A DNA stretch of 64,000 nucleotides, taken from the NCBI RefSeq assembly GCF_024611995.1, contig NZ_CP102509.1:6634001-6698000 (forward strand), in the 5' to 3' direction. The stretch comes from Streptomyces sp. NBC_00162 (GTDB lineage Bacteria > Actinomycetota > Actinomycetes > Streptomycetales > Streptomycetaceae). Under the pieces are notes generated by a model. The model was given only the letters and a program-made list of their open reading frames with translations, did not search any database and was not told the DNA's origin. The first letter of the stretch is position 1; each line of letters starts with the position of its first letter. Of this stretch, positions 35,291 to 45,326 are shown piece after piece. The translations under genes and the position numbers were made by a program.

Positions 35291-36214
35291 TCACGGGTGC
35301 AGGGCGCTGCTGAGGCGCGATACGGCTCCACCCAGACCCCACCTATGGGCGAGGGCGTCGACGAGTTCCGGCTGTGCCGGAGTGGCCGGAAGGGCCGGAT
35401 CGAACGGCGGGAGCGGGACGTCGGCGGCCACCTGGACCACCTTCGGGGCCACGGCCAGGTAGGGACGGGACTCGTCCAGGCGCTTGCGCTGCGTGGGCGT
35501 CAGCTTCGACTTCGGATCGCTGATCGCCGCGATGATCCCGGCGAGCGAGCCGTAGGCGTCCAGGAGCTTCGCCGCCGTCTTCTCGCCGATGCCGGGGACG
35601 CCCGGCAGGCCGTCGCTCGGGTCCCCGCGCAGCAGCGCCAGGTCCGCGTAGCCGGGGCCGTCCACCCCGTACTTCTCGCGCAGCCAGGCCTCGTCCGTCA
35701 CCTGGAGGGTGCCCACGCCCTTGAGGGGGTAGAGCACCCGGCGCTGCCGGGCGTCGTCCACCAGCTGGTACAGGTCCCGGTCGCCGGTGACGATGTCCAC
35801 CGGGCCCGTCGCGCGGGCGGTGAGGGTGCCGATCACGTCGTCCGCCTCGTAACCGGCCACGCCCACACGGGCGATGCCGAAGGCGTCCAGCGCCGCCTCG
35901 ATGATCGGGACCTGCGGGGCGAGCGTGTCGGGGGTTTCCTCCACGTCAGGGCCGGTCTCGGTCTCCACCGCGACCCGGTGGGCCTTGTACGAGGGGATCA
36001 GCTCCACCCGCCAGTGCGGCCGCCAGTCGGCGTCCATGCAGGCCACCAGGTCGTCCGGGCGGTGGTCCTGGACCAGCCGGCCGATGAAGTCGAGCAGCCC
36101 GCGCACGGCGTTGACCGGGGTTCCGTCGGGGGCCTTCACGGAGTCCGGCACGCCGAAGTAGGCCCGGTAGTAGAGGGAGGCGGTGTCCAGGAGCATCAGG
36201 CGTCGTGTCGTCAC
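35291..36214 (-). CDS. 5'-3' exonuclease (PolA N-domain/FEN family)
   Basis: A stand-alone flap/5'-3' exonuclease of 307 residues, homologous to the N-terminal nuclease domain of DNA polymerase I. Metal-ligand blocks: LMLLDTASLYYRAYFG at the N-terminus, VACMDADWRPHWR, YEADDVIGTL and IVTGDRDLYQLV. The helix-hairpin-helix is PGVPGIGEKTAAKLL. GTG 36214 is chosen, with no ribosome site; ATG 18 bp downstream is the alternative. Likely removes RNA primers or flaps in repair. It is divergent from an XRE-cupin regulator; no PafBC-like element is seen in its promoter. Confidence 0.92.
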   Translation of the reverse strand: MTTRRLMLLDTASLYYRAYFGVPDSVKAPDGTPVNAVRGLLDFIGRLVQDHRPDDLVACMDADWRPHWRVELIPSYKAHRVAVETETGPDVEETPDTLAPQVPIIEAALDAFGIARVGVAGYEADDVIGTLTARATGPVDIVTGDRDLYQLVDDARQRRVLYPLKGVGTLQVTDEAWLREKYGVDGPGYADLALLRGDPSDGLPGVPGIGEKTAAKLLDAYGSLAGIIAAISDPKSKLTPTQRKRLDESRPYLAVAPKVVQVAADVPLPPFDPALPATPAQPELVDALAHRWGLGGAVSRLSSALHP

Positions 36215-36377
36215 GCAGACGATGATGCCGCAACGCCGCCGACGGGCCGCCCGGGTGACCACGGACGGTGAGCGGACCGGTACGGGAACGCCCGTGCACG
36301 CGAAACGCGGGGCGGTTGCTGCGTAAGGTGCTTACAGCACACCGATGTGCGACGGACAAGGGGAGGGCAGCCCCGAA

Positions 36378-37031
36378 ATGAACGACAGGGACGGCACGGA
36401 CGGCCTGGACGACAAGAGCCCCAAGGGCATGGCCATGGACAAGGAAAAGGACAAGGACAAGGACGGCAAGGAACCGCTCCGGGTGGGCGTGGCCGTGCGC
36501 AAGCGGCGCCGCGCGCTCCATCTGACCCTTGCCGCCGTGTCGGCGCGCAGCGGGCTGTCGGTCCCCTTCCTGAGCCAGATAGAGAACGAGCGGGCCCGGC
36601 CCAGCATGCGGTCCCTTGAGCGGGTCGCCGACGCGCTGGAGACCACGGCCGTCGAGCTGCTCGCCGCGTCCGACACCGCGCGCACGGTGGACCTCGTACG
36701 GGCCGGGGACGAATCCGGGCTCACGCCGGTGCCGGGCGTACGGCCCCTCGTCCGCGGGCACCACCAGCTCCACGCCATGGAGTTCACCGGGGACCAGGAC
36801 GCCGGGCGCGAGTACCAGCACCGCAACGACGAGCTGATGTACGTGGTCGCCGGCGCCTGCCAGGTGGAGGCGGAGGGGCGGGCGTACCGGCTGGAGAGCG
36901 GCGACGCGCTGTTCCTGTCGGGAGGCGTACGGCACCGCTGGCGCGCCGTCACCGAGGACACCCGGATCCTGGTGGTGGCGGTGGGCGAACACATCCACGC
37001 GACGTCCGAGCCGCCGTCGCCCGGGCGTTGA
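36378..37031 (+). CDS. XRE-family regulator with C-terminal cupin domain
   Basis: A transcription factor of 217 residues. A Lys/Asp-rich N-terminal tail (about 1-35, with KEKDKDKDGK) precedes a Cro/cI helix-turn-helix (about 38-95, VGVAVRKRRRALHLTLAAVSARSGLSVPFLSQIE). A cupin_2 domain (about 130-205, DELMYVVAGACQVEAEG) may bind a small effector. ATG 36378 with GGGGAGGG upstream is preferred over ATG 36345. It overlaps the next gene by 4 bp if that starts at TTG 37028, so they form an operon. Members of this class often control amine or amino-acid catabolism; the target is not known here. Confidence 0.88.
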   Translation: MNDRDGTDGLDDKSPKGMAMDKEKDKDKDGKEPLRVGVAVRKRRRALHLTLAAVSARSGLSVPFLSQIENERARPSMRSLERVADALETTAVELLAASDTARTVDLVRAGDESGLTPVPGVRPLVRGHHQLHAMEFTGDQDAGREYQHRNDELMYVVAGACQVEAEGRAYRLESGDALFLSGGVRHRWRAVTEDTRILVVAVGEHIHATSEPPSPGR

Positions 37032-37756
37032 GCGGCGTGCGGCGGGTCGTTTCGCTGGTGCCGTCCCTGACCGAGGCGGTGGCCGTGAGCGCGCCCGGCC
37101 TGCTGGTCGGGGTCACGGACTGGTGCACGCACCCCGGGGACCTCGGGGGCGCGGTGCGGATCGGGGGGACGAAGAACCCCGACGTACGGCGGGTGGCAGA
37201 GCTGCGCCCGGACCTGGTGATCGCCAACGAGGAGGAGAACCGGCCCGCCGACCTGGCGGCGCTGCGGGCGGCCGGGGTGGAGGTACTGGTCACCGAGGTA
37301 CGGGACCTCCCGCAGGCCCTGCGGGAACTGGACCGGCTGCTGGTGGGGGTGCTGGGGCTGGCGAGGCCGGGGTGGCTGGCGGACGCCGAGGCCGCGTGGG
37401 CCCGGGTGGAGCCGGCCGCCGAGCTGAGGGCCTTCGTCCCCGTGTGGCGGCGGCCGTGGATGGTGCTGGGCCGGGACACCTTCGCGGGCGACCTCCTCGC
37501 CCGGCTGGGGGTGCGCAACGTCTACGCCGGGCACCCGGAGCGCTATCCGAGGATCCCGGCGGAGGAGCTCGCGGCCGCGGGCTGCGATCTGGTGGTGCTC
37601 CCGGACGAGCCGTACCGCTTCACCGCGCAGGACGGGCCGGAGGCCTTCCCGGGCCTGCCCGCCGCGCTGGTCAGCGGCCGCCACCTCACCTGGTACGGCC
37701 CCTCGCTCGCCGAGGCCCCGACGGTACTGGCCGGGGCCCTGCGCGCGGCGCGCTGA
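37028..37756 (+). CDS. Helical-backbone metal receptor (BtuF-like) protein, cytosolic
   Basis: 242 residues with the periplasmic-binding fold of vitamin B12/ferric siderophore receptors (VVSLVPSLTEAV...RIGGTKNPDVRRVAELRPDLVIANEEENRP, DTFAGDLLARLGVRNVY). No signal peptide or lipobox is present, so it is probably cytosolic and not a transport receptor in the usual sense. The start is uncertain: TTG 37028 overlaps the stop of the XRE-cupin gene (TTGA), and GTG 37037 is the alternative. Neither has a Shine-Dalgarno, which fits translational coupling. Function beyond the fold is not known. Confidence 0.85.
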   Translation: MSGVRRVVSLVPSLTEAVAVSAPGLLVGVTDWCTHPGDLGGAVRIGGTKNPDVRRVAELRPDLVIANEEENRPADLAALRAAGVEVLVTEVRDLPQALRELDRLLVGVLGLARPGWLADAEAAWARVEPAAELRAFVPVWRRPWMVLGRDTFAGDLLARLGVRNVYAGHPERYPRIPAEELAAAGCDLVVLPDEPYRFTAQDGPEAFPGLPAALVSGRHLTWYGPSLAEAPTVLAGALRAAR

Positions 37757-37767
37757 CCGGGCCCTCG

Positions 37768-37779
37768 TAACCTGCCGGA
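37768..37779 (+). promoter_or_regulatory. -10 box and leaderless start of the lipoprotein gene
   Basis: TAACCT (37768-37773) lies 6 nt before ATG 37780, without a Shine-Dalgarno. Confidence 0.45.
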
Positions 37780-38414
37780 ATGCGTACCGGAAGATCTTCT
37801 GCCCTGGCCGCCGGAGCGGCCGTGCTGGCAGCCGCCTGCACGGCGCCCGCGTCATCCCCGTCGGCCTCCCCGGCCGCGGCCGCGCCGTCCTCCCCGGCCG
37901 CGCCCGCCCCTGCGGGGGCCGGGCGGCTCGATGGCGCCGAACTTCAGGGACGGTGGTGGAACTGGGCCGCCTCCAGCCCCGCGCGCTCCAATCCGGTGAA
38001 GGATCCGGACGGTACGTTCTGCGCCGAGAACCAGCCCGCCGACGTCTGGTTCCTCGCCGGCAGCTTCGGTGAGGAGCGGCAGCGGACCTGCTCGGTGCCC
38101 GCCGGGCGGCCGGTGGCCTTTCCCCTGGTCAACCTGGTCGCGAACGCATCAGACTGCGCGAGCTGGATGAAGGGGGCGAAGGGCGCCGCGGTGCTGGACG
38201 GCAAGCCGCTGACGGCGGAGCGGTACGAGGGCTCCGCGATCCGGCTGACGGGCGTCGAGGGGAACCCGGTGACGGACGGTGCGGGCACCTTCGACGGACT
38301 CGCCTGCGGCCTGTGGGTGCAGATCGACCCTCTGACGCCCGGTCCCCACACCCTGCGGATCGCGGGCTCCTCCGGCTCCTTCAAGCTCTCCGTGGGGTAC
38401 GAACTCCAGGTGGG

Positions 38415-38418
<4 letters not shown>
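37780..38418 (+). CDS. Secreted lipoprotein of unknown function
   Basis: 212 residues from ATG 37780. The signal peptide ends in a lipobox LAAAC (Cys about residue 20). A long Ala/Ser/Pro linker (about 21-48) spaces the domain from the membrane. The globular part (about 50-212) starts with LQGRWWNWAASSP, contains two Cys that could form a disulphide (about 82 and 106) plus another pair later, and ends in a beta-rich segment. I do not recognise a characterised family. Its last 4 bp overlap the end of the convergent TDT transporter gene. Confidence 0.75.
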
Positions 38419-39536
<1,118 letters not shown>

Positions 39537-39584
39537 GGATCCAGCGTGCCGCCGGGGCGGACCGGTAGGCAGAGGTCATGTTCC

Positions 39585-39609
39585 TATGAGGCCATAAACT
39601 GATGTTATG
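39585..39609. promoter_or_regulatory. LysR-type operator and leaderless promoter between TDT transporter and LysR genes
   Basis: TATG-AGGC-CATA (39585-39596) and CATAA-N7-TTATG (39593-39609) are overlapping inverted repeats. The second reaches into the LysR start codon. TAAACT (39595-39600) is 6 nt before the ATG at 39607, so the LysR mRNA is probably leaderless and autoregulated by occlusion. The site is about 50-70 bp upstream of the transporter start. Confidence 0.55.
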
Positions 39610-40530
39610 GGTAATGAGGAGTGGGTTCCGCTGGCACACCGGGTGCCGGACCTGGGGGCGCTGGAGCTGCTGCTCGCGGTCGCGCGCGTCGGCAGCCTGA
39701 GCGGCGCGGCCCGGCGGCTGGGGATCACCCAGCCGGCGGCGAGCAGCCGGATCCGGGCGATGGAGGCGCGGCTCGGGGTGGCCCTGGTGGACCGCTCGCC
39801 GCGGGGGTCGACGCTGACGGCGGAAGGCGCGCTCGTCACGGACTGGGCCCGGCGGGTGGTCGAGGCGGCGGAGGCCTTCGACGCGGGTGCGCAGGCGTTG
39901 CGGGGGCGGCGGGACTCGCGGCTGCGGGTGGCCGCCAGTATGACGATCGCGGAGTACCTGCTGCCGGGGTGGCTGATCGCACTGCGCGGGCAGCGGCCGG
40001 ACACGGCGGTGTCGCTGCACGCCGGGAACTCGGCGGTGGTCGCGGAGCGGGTCCTCGCGCACGAGGCGGACCTCGGCTTCGTGGAGGGGCTGAGGGTCCC
40101 CGAGGGGCTGGACTCGGCGGTGATCGCGCAGGACCGGCTGGTGGTGGCGGTGGCGCCGGGCCACGCGTGGGCGCGGCGCTCGAAGGGGGTGGAGGTGGCG
40201 GAGCTGGCGGCCGCGCCGCTGATCCTGCGGGAGCGGGGGTCGGGGACGCGGCAGGTGCTGGACGCGGCCCTGGCGGGGTGCGGGGGGCTGGCCGCCCCGC
40301 TGCTGGAGCTGGCCTCCACCACCGCGGTGAAGGCGGCGGCGTTGAGCGGGGCGGGGCCGTGTGTCCTGTCGGAGCTGGCGGTGGTGGACGAGCTGGCGGC
40401 CCGTCGGCTGGTGGAGGTGCCGGTGGCGGGCGCCGCCCTTGGGCGGGCTCTGCGGGCCGTCTGGCCGGCCGGTGCCCGGCCGGCGGGCCCGGCCCGTGAC
40501 CTGCTGTCGCTGACCCGGGGGCCGTCCTAG
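39607..40530 (+). CDS. LysR-family transcriptional regulator
   Basis: 307 residues. The N-terminal winged helix-turn-helix (about 14-75) is LGALELLLAVARVGSLSGAARRLGITQPAASSRIRAME. A C-terminal LysR substrate-binding domain (about 100-300) includes RVAASMTIAEYLLPGWL and RERGSGTRQVLDAAL, the latter shared with CysB/CbbR-like sensors. Probable activator of the divergent TDT-family transporter. ATG 39607 is chosen because the reading frame begins inside the operator; no Shine-Dalgarno exists. The inducer is unknown, possibly an anion related to the transported substrate. Confidence 0.92.
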   Translation: MGNEEWVPLAHRVPDLGALELLLAVARVGSLSGAARRLGITQPAASSRIRAMEARLGVALVDRSPRGSTLTAEGALVTDWARRVVEAAEAFDAGAQALRGRRDSRLRVAASMTIAEYLLPGWLIALRGQRPDTAVSLHAGNSAVVAERVLAHEADLGFVEGLRVPEGLDSAVIAQDRLVVAVAPGHAWARRSKGVEVAELAAAPLILRERGSGTRQVLDAALAGCGGLAAPLLELASTTAVKAAALSGAGPCVLSELAVVDELAARRLVEVPVAGAALGRALRAVWPAGARPAGPARDLLSLTRGPS

Positions 40531-40546
40531 CCGGGGCTTGCCGGGT

Positions 40547-40608
40547 GCGGCGCCGTTGCGGGGGCTCTGCCCCCGGACGCCCGCGCCTCAATCGCCGGCG
40601 GGGCTGAA
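40547..40608 (+). repeat. Dispersed GC-rich intergenic repeat, copy 2
   Basis: GCGGCGCCGTTGC, GGGGGCTCTGCCCCC, CCGCGCCTCAATCGCCGG and CGGGGCTGAA in the same order and orientation as copy 1 at 34291-34350, with a few substitutions and small indels. It lies between the LysR gene and the 3' end of the C26 hydrolase gene, and its hairpin may also terminate both. Confidence 0.75.
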
Positions 40609-40643
40609 CTTGCCGCTGCGAGGCAACCTCAGCCCCGTAGCGG

Positions 40644-41351
40644 TCAGGCCACCGGTACCGCTGTGCGGGCCACTGCCGCCTCGATCAGGGAGGCCATCAC
40701 CCGGGTGTCCTTGTCGCGTTCCGGGTGCCACTGGACGCCCAGGACCCACCGGGCCGGGTCGGGGAGTTCGATGGCCTCCACCGTGCCGTCGAGCGCGTGG
40801 GCCGAGACGACCAGGCCGCGGCCCAGGCGGTCGACGGCCTGGTGGTGGTAGGTGGGGACCTCCGCCTGCTCCGGGACCAGGGCCGCGTACCGGGTGCCCG
40901 GGACCGGGCGGACCGGGTGCCAGGAGGTGTCGCCCGGGGTGTCGAAGTGGCCGTCGATGTGCTGGATCAGGGTGCCGCCGAGCGCCACGTTCAGCGCCTG
41001 CATGCCCCGGCAGATGCCGAGCACGGGTACGTCCTCCTCCAACGCGGCTGCGATCAGGGCCAGTTCCCAGTGATCGCGGACCGTCGCGGGGGCGCCCGTA
41101 CGGGAGTCACGGGCGGCGCCGTAGTGGACCGGGTCCACGTCGGGGCCGCCCGCGACGACCAGGCCGTCCAGCCGGCTCAGCACCTCCGCCGCCGCCCCGG
41201 GTTCGTCCGGCGGCAGCAGCACGGCCGCGCCGCCCGCCGCCTGGACGAGTTCGTAGTACCCGGTCGGTACGAGGGACGTCGGGAGGTCCCACACCCCGTA
41301 ACGGGTGGATTCCTCCACATAGGTGGTGATGCCGATGAGCGGCCGTGGCAC
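40644..41351 (-). CDS. Class I glutamine amidotransferase-like gamma-glutamyl hydrolase (peptidase C26, PuuD-like)
   Basis: Predicted to hydrolyse the gamma-glutamyl bond of a gamma-glutamyl amine-derived acid, in the cytosol. 235 residues. The catalytic triad is C114 in GICRGMQALN with His and Glu in QWHPER; the oxyanion strand is VVAGGPDVDP. Family PuuD/gamma-glutamyl-GABA hydrolase. GGAGGT lies before the ATG. It is the last gene on the minus arm of the cluster, behind the APC permease and the FadR-type regulator. It fits the deglutamylation step that would return glutamate and the free acid. Confidence 0.92.
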   Translation of the reverse strand: MPRPLIGITTYVEESTRYGVWDLPTSLVPTGYYELVQAAGGAAVLLPPDEPGAAAEVLSRLDGLVVAGGPDVDPVHYGAARDSRTGAPATVRDHWELALIAAALEEDVPVLGICRGMQALNVALGGTLIQHIDGHFDTPGDTSWHPVRPVPGTRYAALVPEQAEVPTYHHQAVDRLGRGLVVSAHALDGTVEAIELPDPARWVLGVQWHPERDKDTRVMASLIEAAVARTAVPVA

Positions 41352-41429
41352 GGGCTTTACCTCCGGAAGGCGATACGGGCAGGGATCAGTCGCAGGTCGG
41401 TCGTGGGTCGGTCCCAGGTCAGGTGCGGG

Positions 41430-42908
<1,479 letters not shown>

Positions 42909-42927
42909 CGTGCGCTCCTGCCTCGGG

Positions 42928-42936
42928 GCAATGGTT
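42928..42936 (-). promoter_or_regulatory. AACCATTGC motif upstream of permease gene
   Basis: AACCATTGC on the minus strand, 20-28 bp before the permease ATG. The same nonamer occurs at the corresponding position in front of the FadR-type regulator gene (43795-43803). It may be a half-site of its operator. Confidence 0.35.
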
Positions 42937-43026
42937 GTGGGGCGTACCTTTGTCGTAGAGCGGTGGAGAGCGCAAGACCTCTGCGTTAAACAGAAGTTAC
43001 GAAAACCTCCGGGCGGGCCGGACGGG

Positions 43027-43773
43027 TCATGCCAGGAAGCCCCGCAGCAGGGCCGCCGTGCCGCAGCAGTGCTCGCGCATCGTCTCGCGCGCACCGGCCG
43101 GATCCCGTTCCAGTACGGACTCCACCAGTGCGGTGTGCTGCTGCTGCGAGTGCTCCAGGTTGCGCACCAGCAGCGGGATGCAGTCCAGCAGGTCGTTGAC
43201 CGTGGCCCGGACGGCGGCGTACTGGGCCGTCAGGGAGGCGGACCCGGCCAGTTCGCACAGGGTCAGGTGGAAGAGCGTGTCCTGGCGCCGGTAGTCGGCG
43301 AGCGGGGCGTCGTGGGTGGCGGTCAGCGCGCCGAGCAGCCGTTCGGCGCCCTCCTCGGTCAGCCCCTGCGAGGCGCAGAGGCCGGCCGCCCCCACCTCCA
43401 GGACCTCGCGGAACCGCAGGACGTCCTCGATGTCCACGCCCGCGACGCGCCGGCGCAGCTCCTCCTCGACGCCGCCCGCCGGGGTGTACGTGCGGGGCAG
43501 CACGAACGTTCCTCCGTACCGGCCGCGTCGCGCCTCCACCAGCCCCTGGTCCTGCAGGACCTTCAGCACCTCGCGCAGCGTGACCCGGCTGATCCCCATC
43601 CGCTCGGCCAGCTCGCGCTCGGGAGGAAGCCGTTCGCCGCCCGGCACCAGACCCAGCCGGACCACCTGGAGGATCTGCTCCAGCGCCTCCTCGAAACCGT
43701 TGCCCGCCCGCACCTGCCGCAGCACGGGATTCAGCCGCGCGATCGCGCCACCCTCGCTCGCCGTGTCGGTCAT
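43027..43773 (-). CDS. FadR/GntR-family regulator (FCD domain) of the amine cluster
   Basis: A transcription factor of 248 residues from ATG 43773, with GGGGAGGAG upstream. The N-terminal GntR winged helix (about 20-85) contains LPPERELAERMGISRVTLREVLKVLQDQGLV and RRGRYGGTFVL. The helical FCD ligand domain (about 100-245) has DIEDVLRFREVLEVGAAGL and the metal-type residues DTLFHLTL and HTALVESVLERD. It is divergent from the GlnA4-like gene and lies behind the permease, so it probably regulates both arms. The ligand could be the amine or a gamma-glutamyl intermediate. Confidence 0.93.
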   Translation of the reverse strand: MTDTASEGGAIARLNPVLRQVRAGNGFEEALEQILQVVRLGLVPGGERLPPERELAERMGISRVTLREVLKVLQDQGLVEARRGRYGGTFVLPRTYTPAGGVEEELRRRVAGVDIEDVLRFREVLEVGAAGLCASQGLTEEGAERLLGALTATHDAPLADYRRQDTLFHLTLCELAGSASLTAQYAAVRATVNDLLDCIPLLVRNLEHSQQQHTALVESVLERDPAGARETMREHCCGTAALLRGFLA

Positions 43774-43794
43774 CTCGGCTCCTCCCCTTCCCAA

Positions 43795-43803
43795 GCAATG
43801 GTT
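43795..43803 (-). promoter_or_regulatory. AACCATTGC motif upstream of FadR-type regulator gene
   Basis: AACCATTGC on the minus strand, 22-30 bp before the regulator ATG, preceded by ATTGAATAG, so ATTG occurs twice in this short stretch. It is identical to the motif before the permease gene and lies in the 77-bp spacer shared with the divergent glnA4-like gene. Confidence 0.35.
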
Positions 43804-43850
43804 CTATTCAATACCTTAGGCCTCCTCGGCTCACCGAAGGAGAGATTCCC

Positions 43851-45227
43851 GTGGTAGACCGCAAGCCGCCGCTCGCGACCGAGGAGCTCCGCTCCCTGAT
43901 CGCCAGCGGTGAGATCGACACAGTCGTCCTGGCCTTCCCCGACATGCAGGGGCGCCTCCAGGGCAAGCGGTTCGCCGCACAGTTCTTCCTGGACGAGGTC
44001 CTCGCGCACGGCACCGAGGGCTGCAACTACCTCCTCGCCGTCGACACCGACATGAACACCGTCGACGGATACGAGATGTCCTCCTGGGACCGGGGCTACG
44101 GCGACTTCGCCATGCACCCCGACCTCTCCACCCTGCGCCGCATCCCCTGGAACCCCGGCAGTGCCTTCCTCCTCGCCGACCTGGCCTGGAACGACGGCAC
44201 GCCGGTCGTCGCCGGGCCCCGGCAGATCCTGCGCCGCCAGCTCGAGCGCCTCGCCGAGCACGGATACACCGCGATGGTCGGCACCGAGCTGGAGTTCATG
44301 GTCTTCCAGGACACCTACGAGCAGGCCTGGAACGCCAACTACCGCGGCCTGACCCCCGCCAACCAGTACAACATCGACTACTCCGTCCTCGGGACCGGAC
44401 GCATCGAACCGCTGCTGCGCCGCATCCGCAACGAGATGCAGGCCGCGGGCCTGATCGTCGAGTCCGCGAAGGGGGAGTGCAACCTCGGCCAGCACGAGAT
44501 CGCCTTCCGCTACGACGAGGCGCTGACCACCTGCGACCAGCACGCCGTCTACAAGACCGGCGCGAAGGAGATCGCCGCCCAGGAGGGCGTCTCGCTCACC
44601 TTCATGGCCAAGTACGACGAGCGCGAGGGCAACTCCTGTCACATCCACCTCTCACTGGCCGACGCCGACGGACGCAACGCGATGGCCGCCGCCGACGGGG
44701 ACGACCAGGAACTCGGTATGTCACCGGTGATGCGGCACTTCCTGGCCGGTCAGCTGGCCGCGCTGCGCGACTTCTCCCTTCTCTACGCCCCGAACATCAA
44801 CTCGTACAAGCGTTTCCGGCCGGGATCCTTCGCGCCGACCGCCGTCGCCTGGGGCGTGGACAACCGGACCTGCGCACTCCGAGTGGTCGGCCACGGCCGT
44901 TCCATGCGCTTCGAGAACCGGCTGCCCGGCGGTGACGTCAACCCGTACCTCGCCGTCGCGGGCCTGGTGGCGGCCGGGATCTACGGCATCGAGAACCGCC
45001 TCGAACTGCCCGAGGTGTGCACGGGGAACGCGTACACCGCCGACTACGCGCACGTCCCGGCGACCTTGCGCGAGGCCGCCGAGCTCTGGGAGAACAGCGA
45101 GATCGCCAAGGCCGCCTTCGGCCCCGAAGTGGTCGCCCACTACCGGAACATGGCCCGCGTGGAACTCGACGCGTACGACTCCGCGGTGACCGACTGGGAG
45201 CTGCGCCGCTCCTTCGAACGCCTGTAA
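43851..45227 (+). CDS. glnA4: Glutamine synthetase-like gamma-glutamyl-amine ligase (GlnA4-type)
   Basis: Probably joins glutamate to ethanolamine or a related amine using ATP. 458 residues from GTG 43851, with GAAGGAGAG upstream. The N-terminal beta-grasp part is followed by the catalytic domain with MVGTELEFMVF, KGECNLGQHEI, CHIHLSL, NINSYKRFRPGSFAPT and ENRLPGGDVNPYL. Metal and ATP residues of the GS fold are present, but the family is the short type not used for ammonium assimilation. S. coelicolor GlnA4 is a gamma-glutamylethanolamide synthetase in the same gene neighbourhood; orthology is my inference. First gene of the plus arm with aldehyde dehydrogenase and SDR. Confidence 0.85.
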   Translation: MVDRKPPLATEELRSLIASGEIDTVVLAFPDMQGRLQGKRFAAQFFLDEVLAHGTEGCNYLLAVDTDMNTVDGYEMSSWDRGYGDFAMHPDLSTLRRIPWNPGSAFLLADLAWNDGTPVVAGPRQILRRQLERLAEHGYTAMVGTELEFMVFQDTYEQAWNANYRGLTPANQYNIDYSVLGTGRIEPLLRRIRNEMQAAGLIVESAKGECNLGQHEIAFRYDEALTTCDQHAVYKTGAKEIAAQEGVSLTFMAKYDEREGNSCHIHLSLADADGRNAMAAADGDDQELGMSPVMRHFLAGQLAALRDFSLLYAPNINSYKRFRPGSFAPTAVAWGVDNRTCALRVVGHGRSMRFENRLPGGDVNPYLAVAGLVAAGIYGIENRLELPEVCTGNAYTADYAHVPATLREAAELWENSEIAKAAFGPEVVAHYRNMARVELDAYDSAVTDWELRRSFERL

Positions 45228-45230
45228 TCA

Positions 45231-45311
45231 CACCGACCGCACCGACCGCACCGACCGCACCGACCGCACCGACCGCACCGACCGCACCGAACGCACCGAC
45301 CGCACCGAACG
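45231..45311 (+). repeat. Perfect 9-bp tandem repeat (nine units) between glnA4-like and aldehyde dehydrogenase genes
   Basis: Nine head-to-tail copies of CACCGACCG; units 7 and 9 read CACCGAACG. The array begins 3 bp after the glnA4-like stop and ends 15 bp before the aldehyde dehydrogenase start, filling almost the entire spacer. The unit length is a multiple of 3. It looks like a slipped-strand minisatellite and is a candidate for length variation between strains. Confidence 0.95.
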
Positions 45312-45326
45312 TCTGAGAGGCACCAC

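Noticed and set aside
45231..45311. CRISPR array
   Set aside because: The repeats are 9 bp, contiguous, without spacers, and no cas genes are present. It is a minisatellite.
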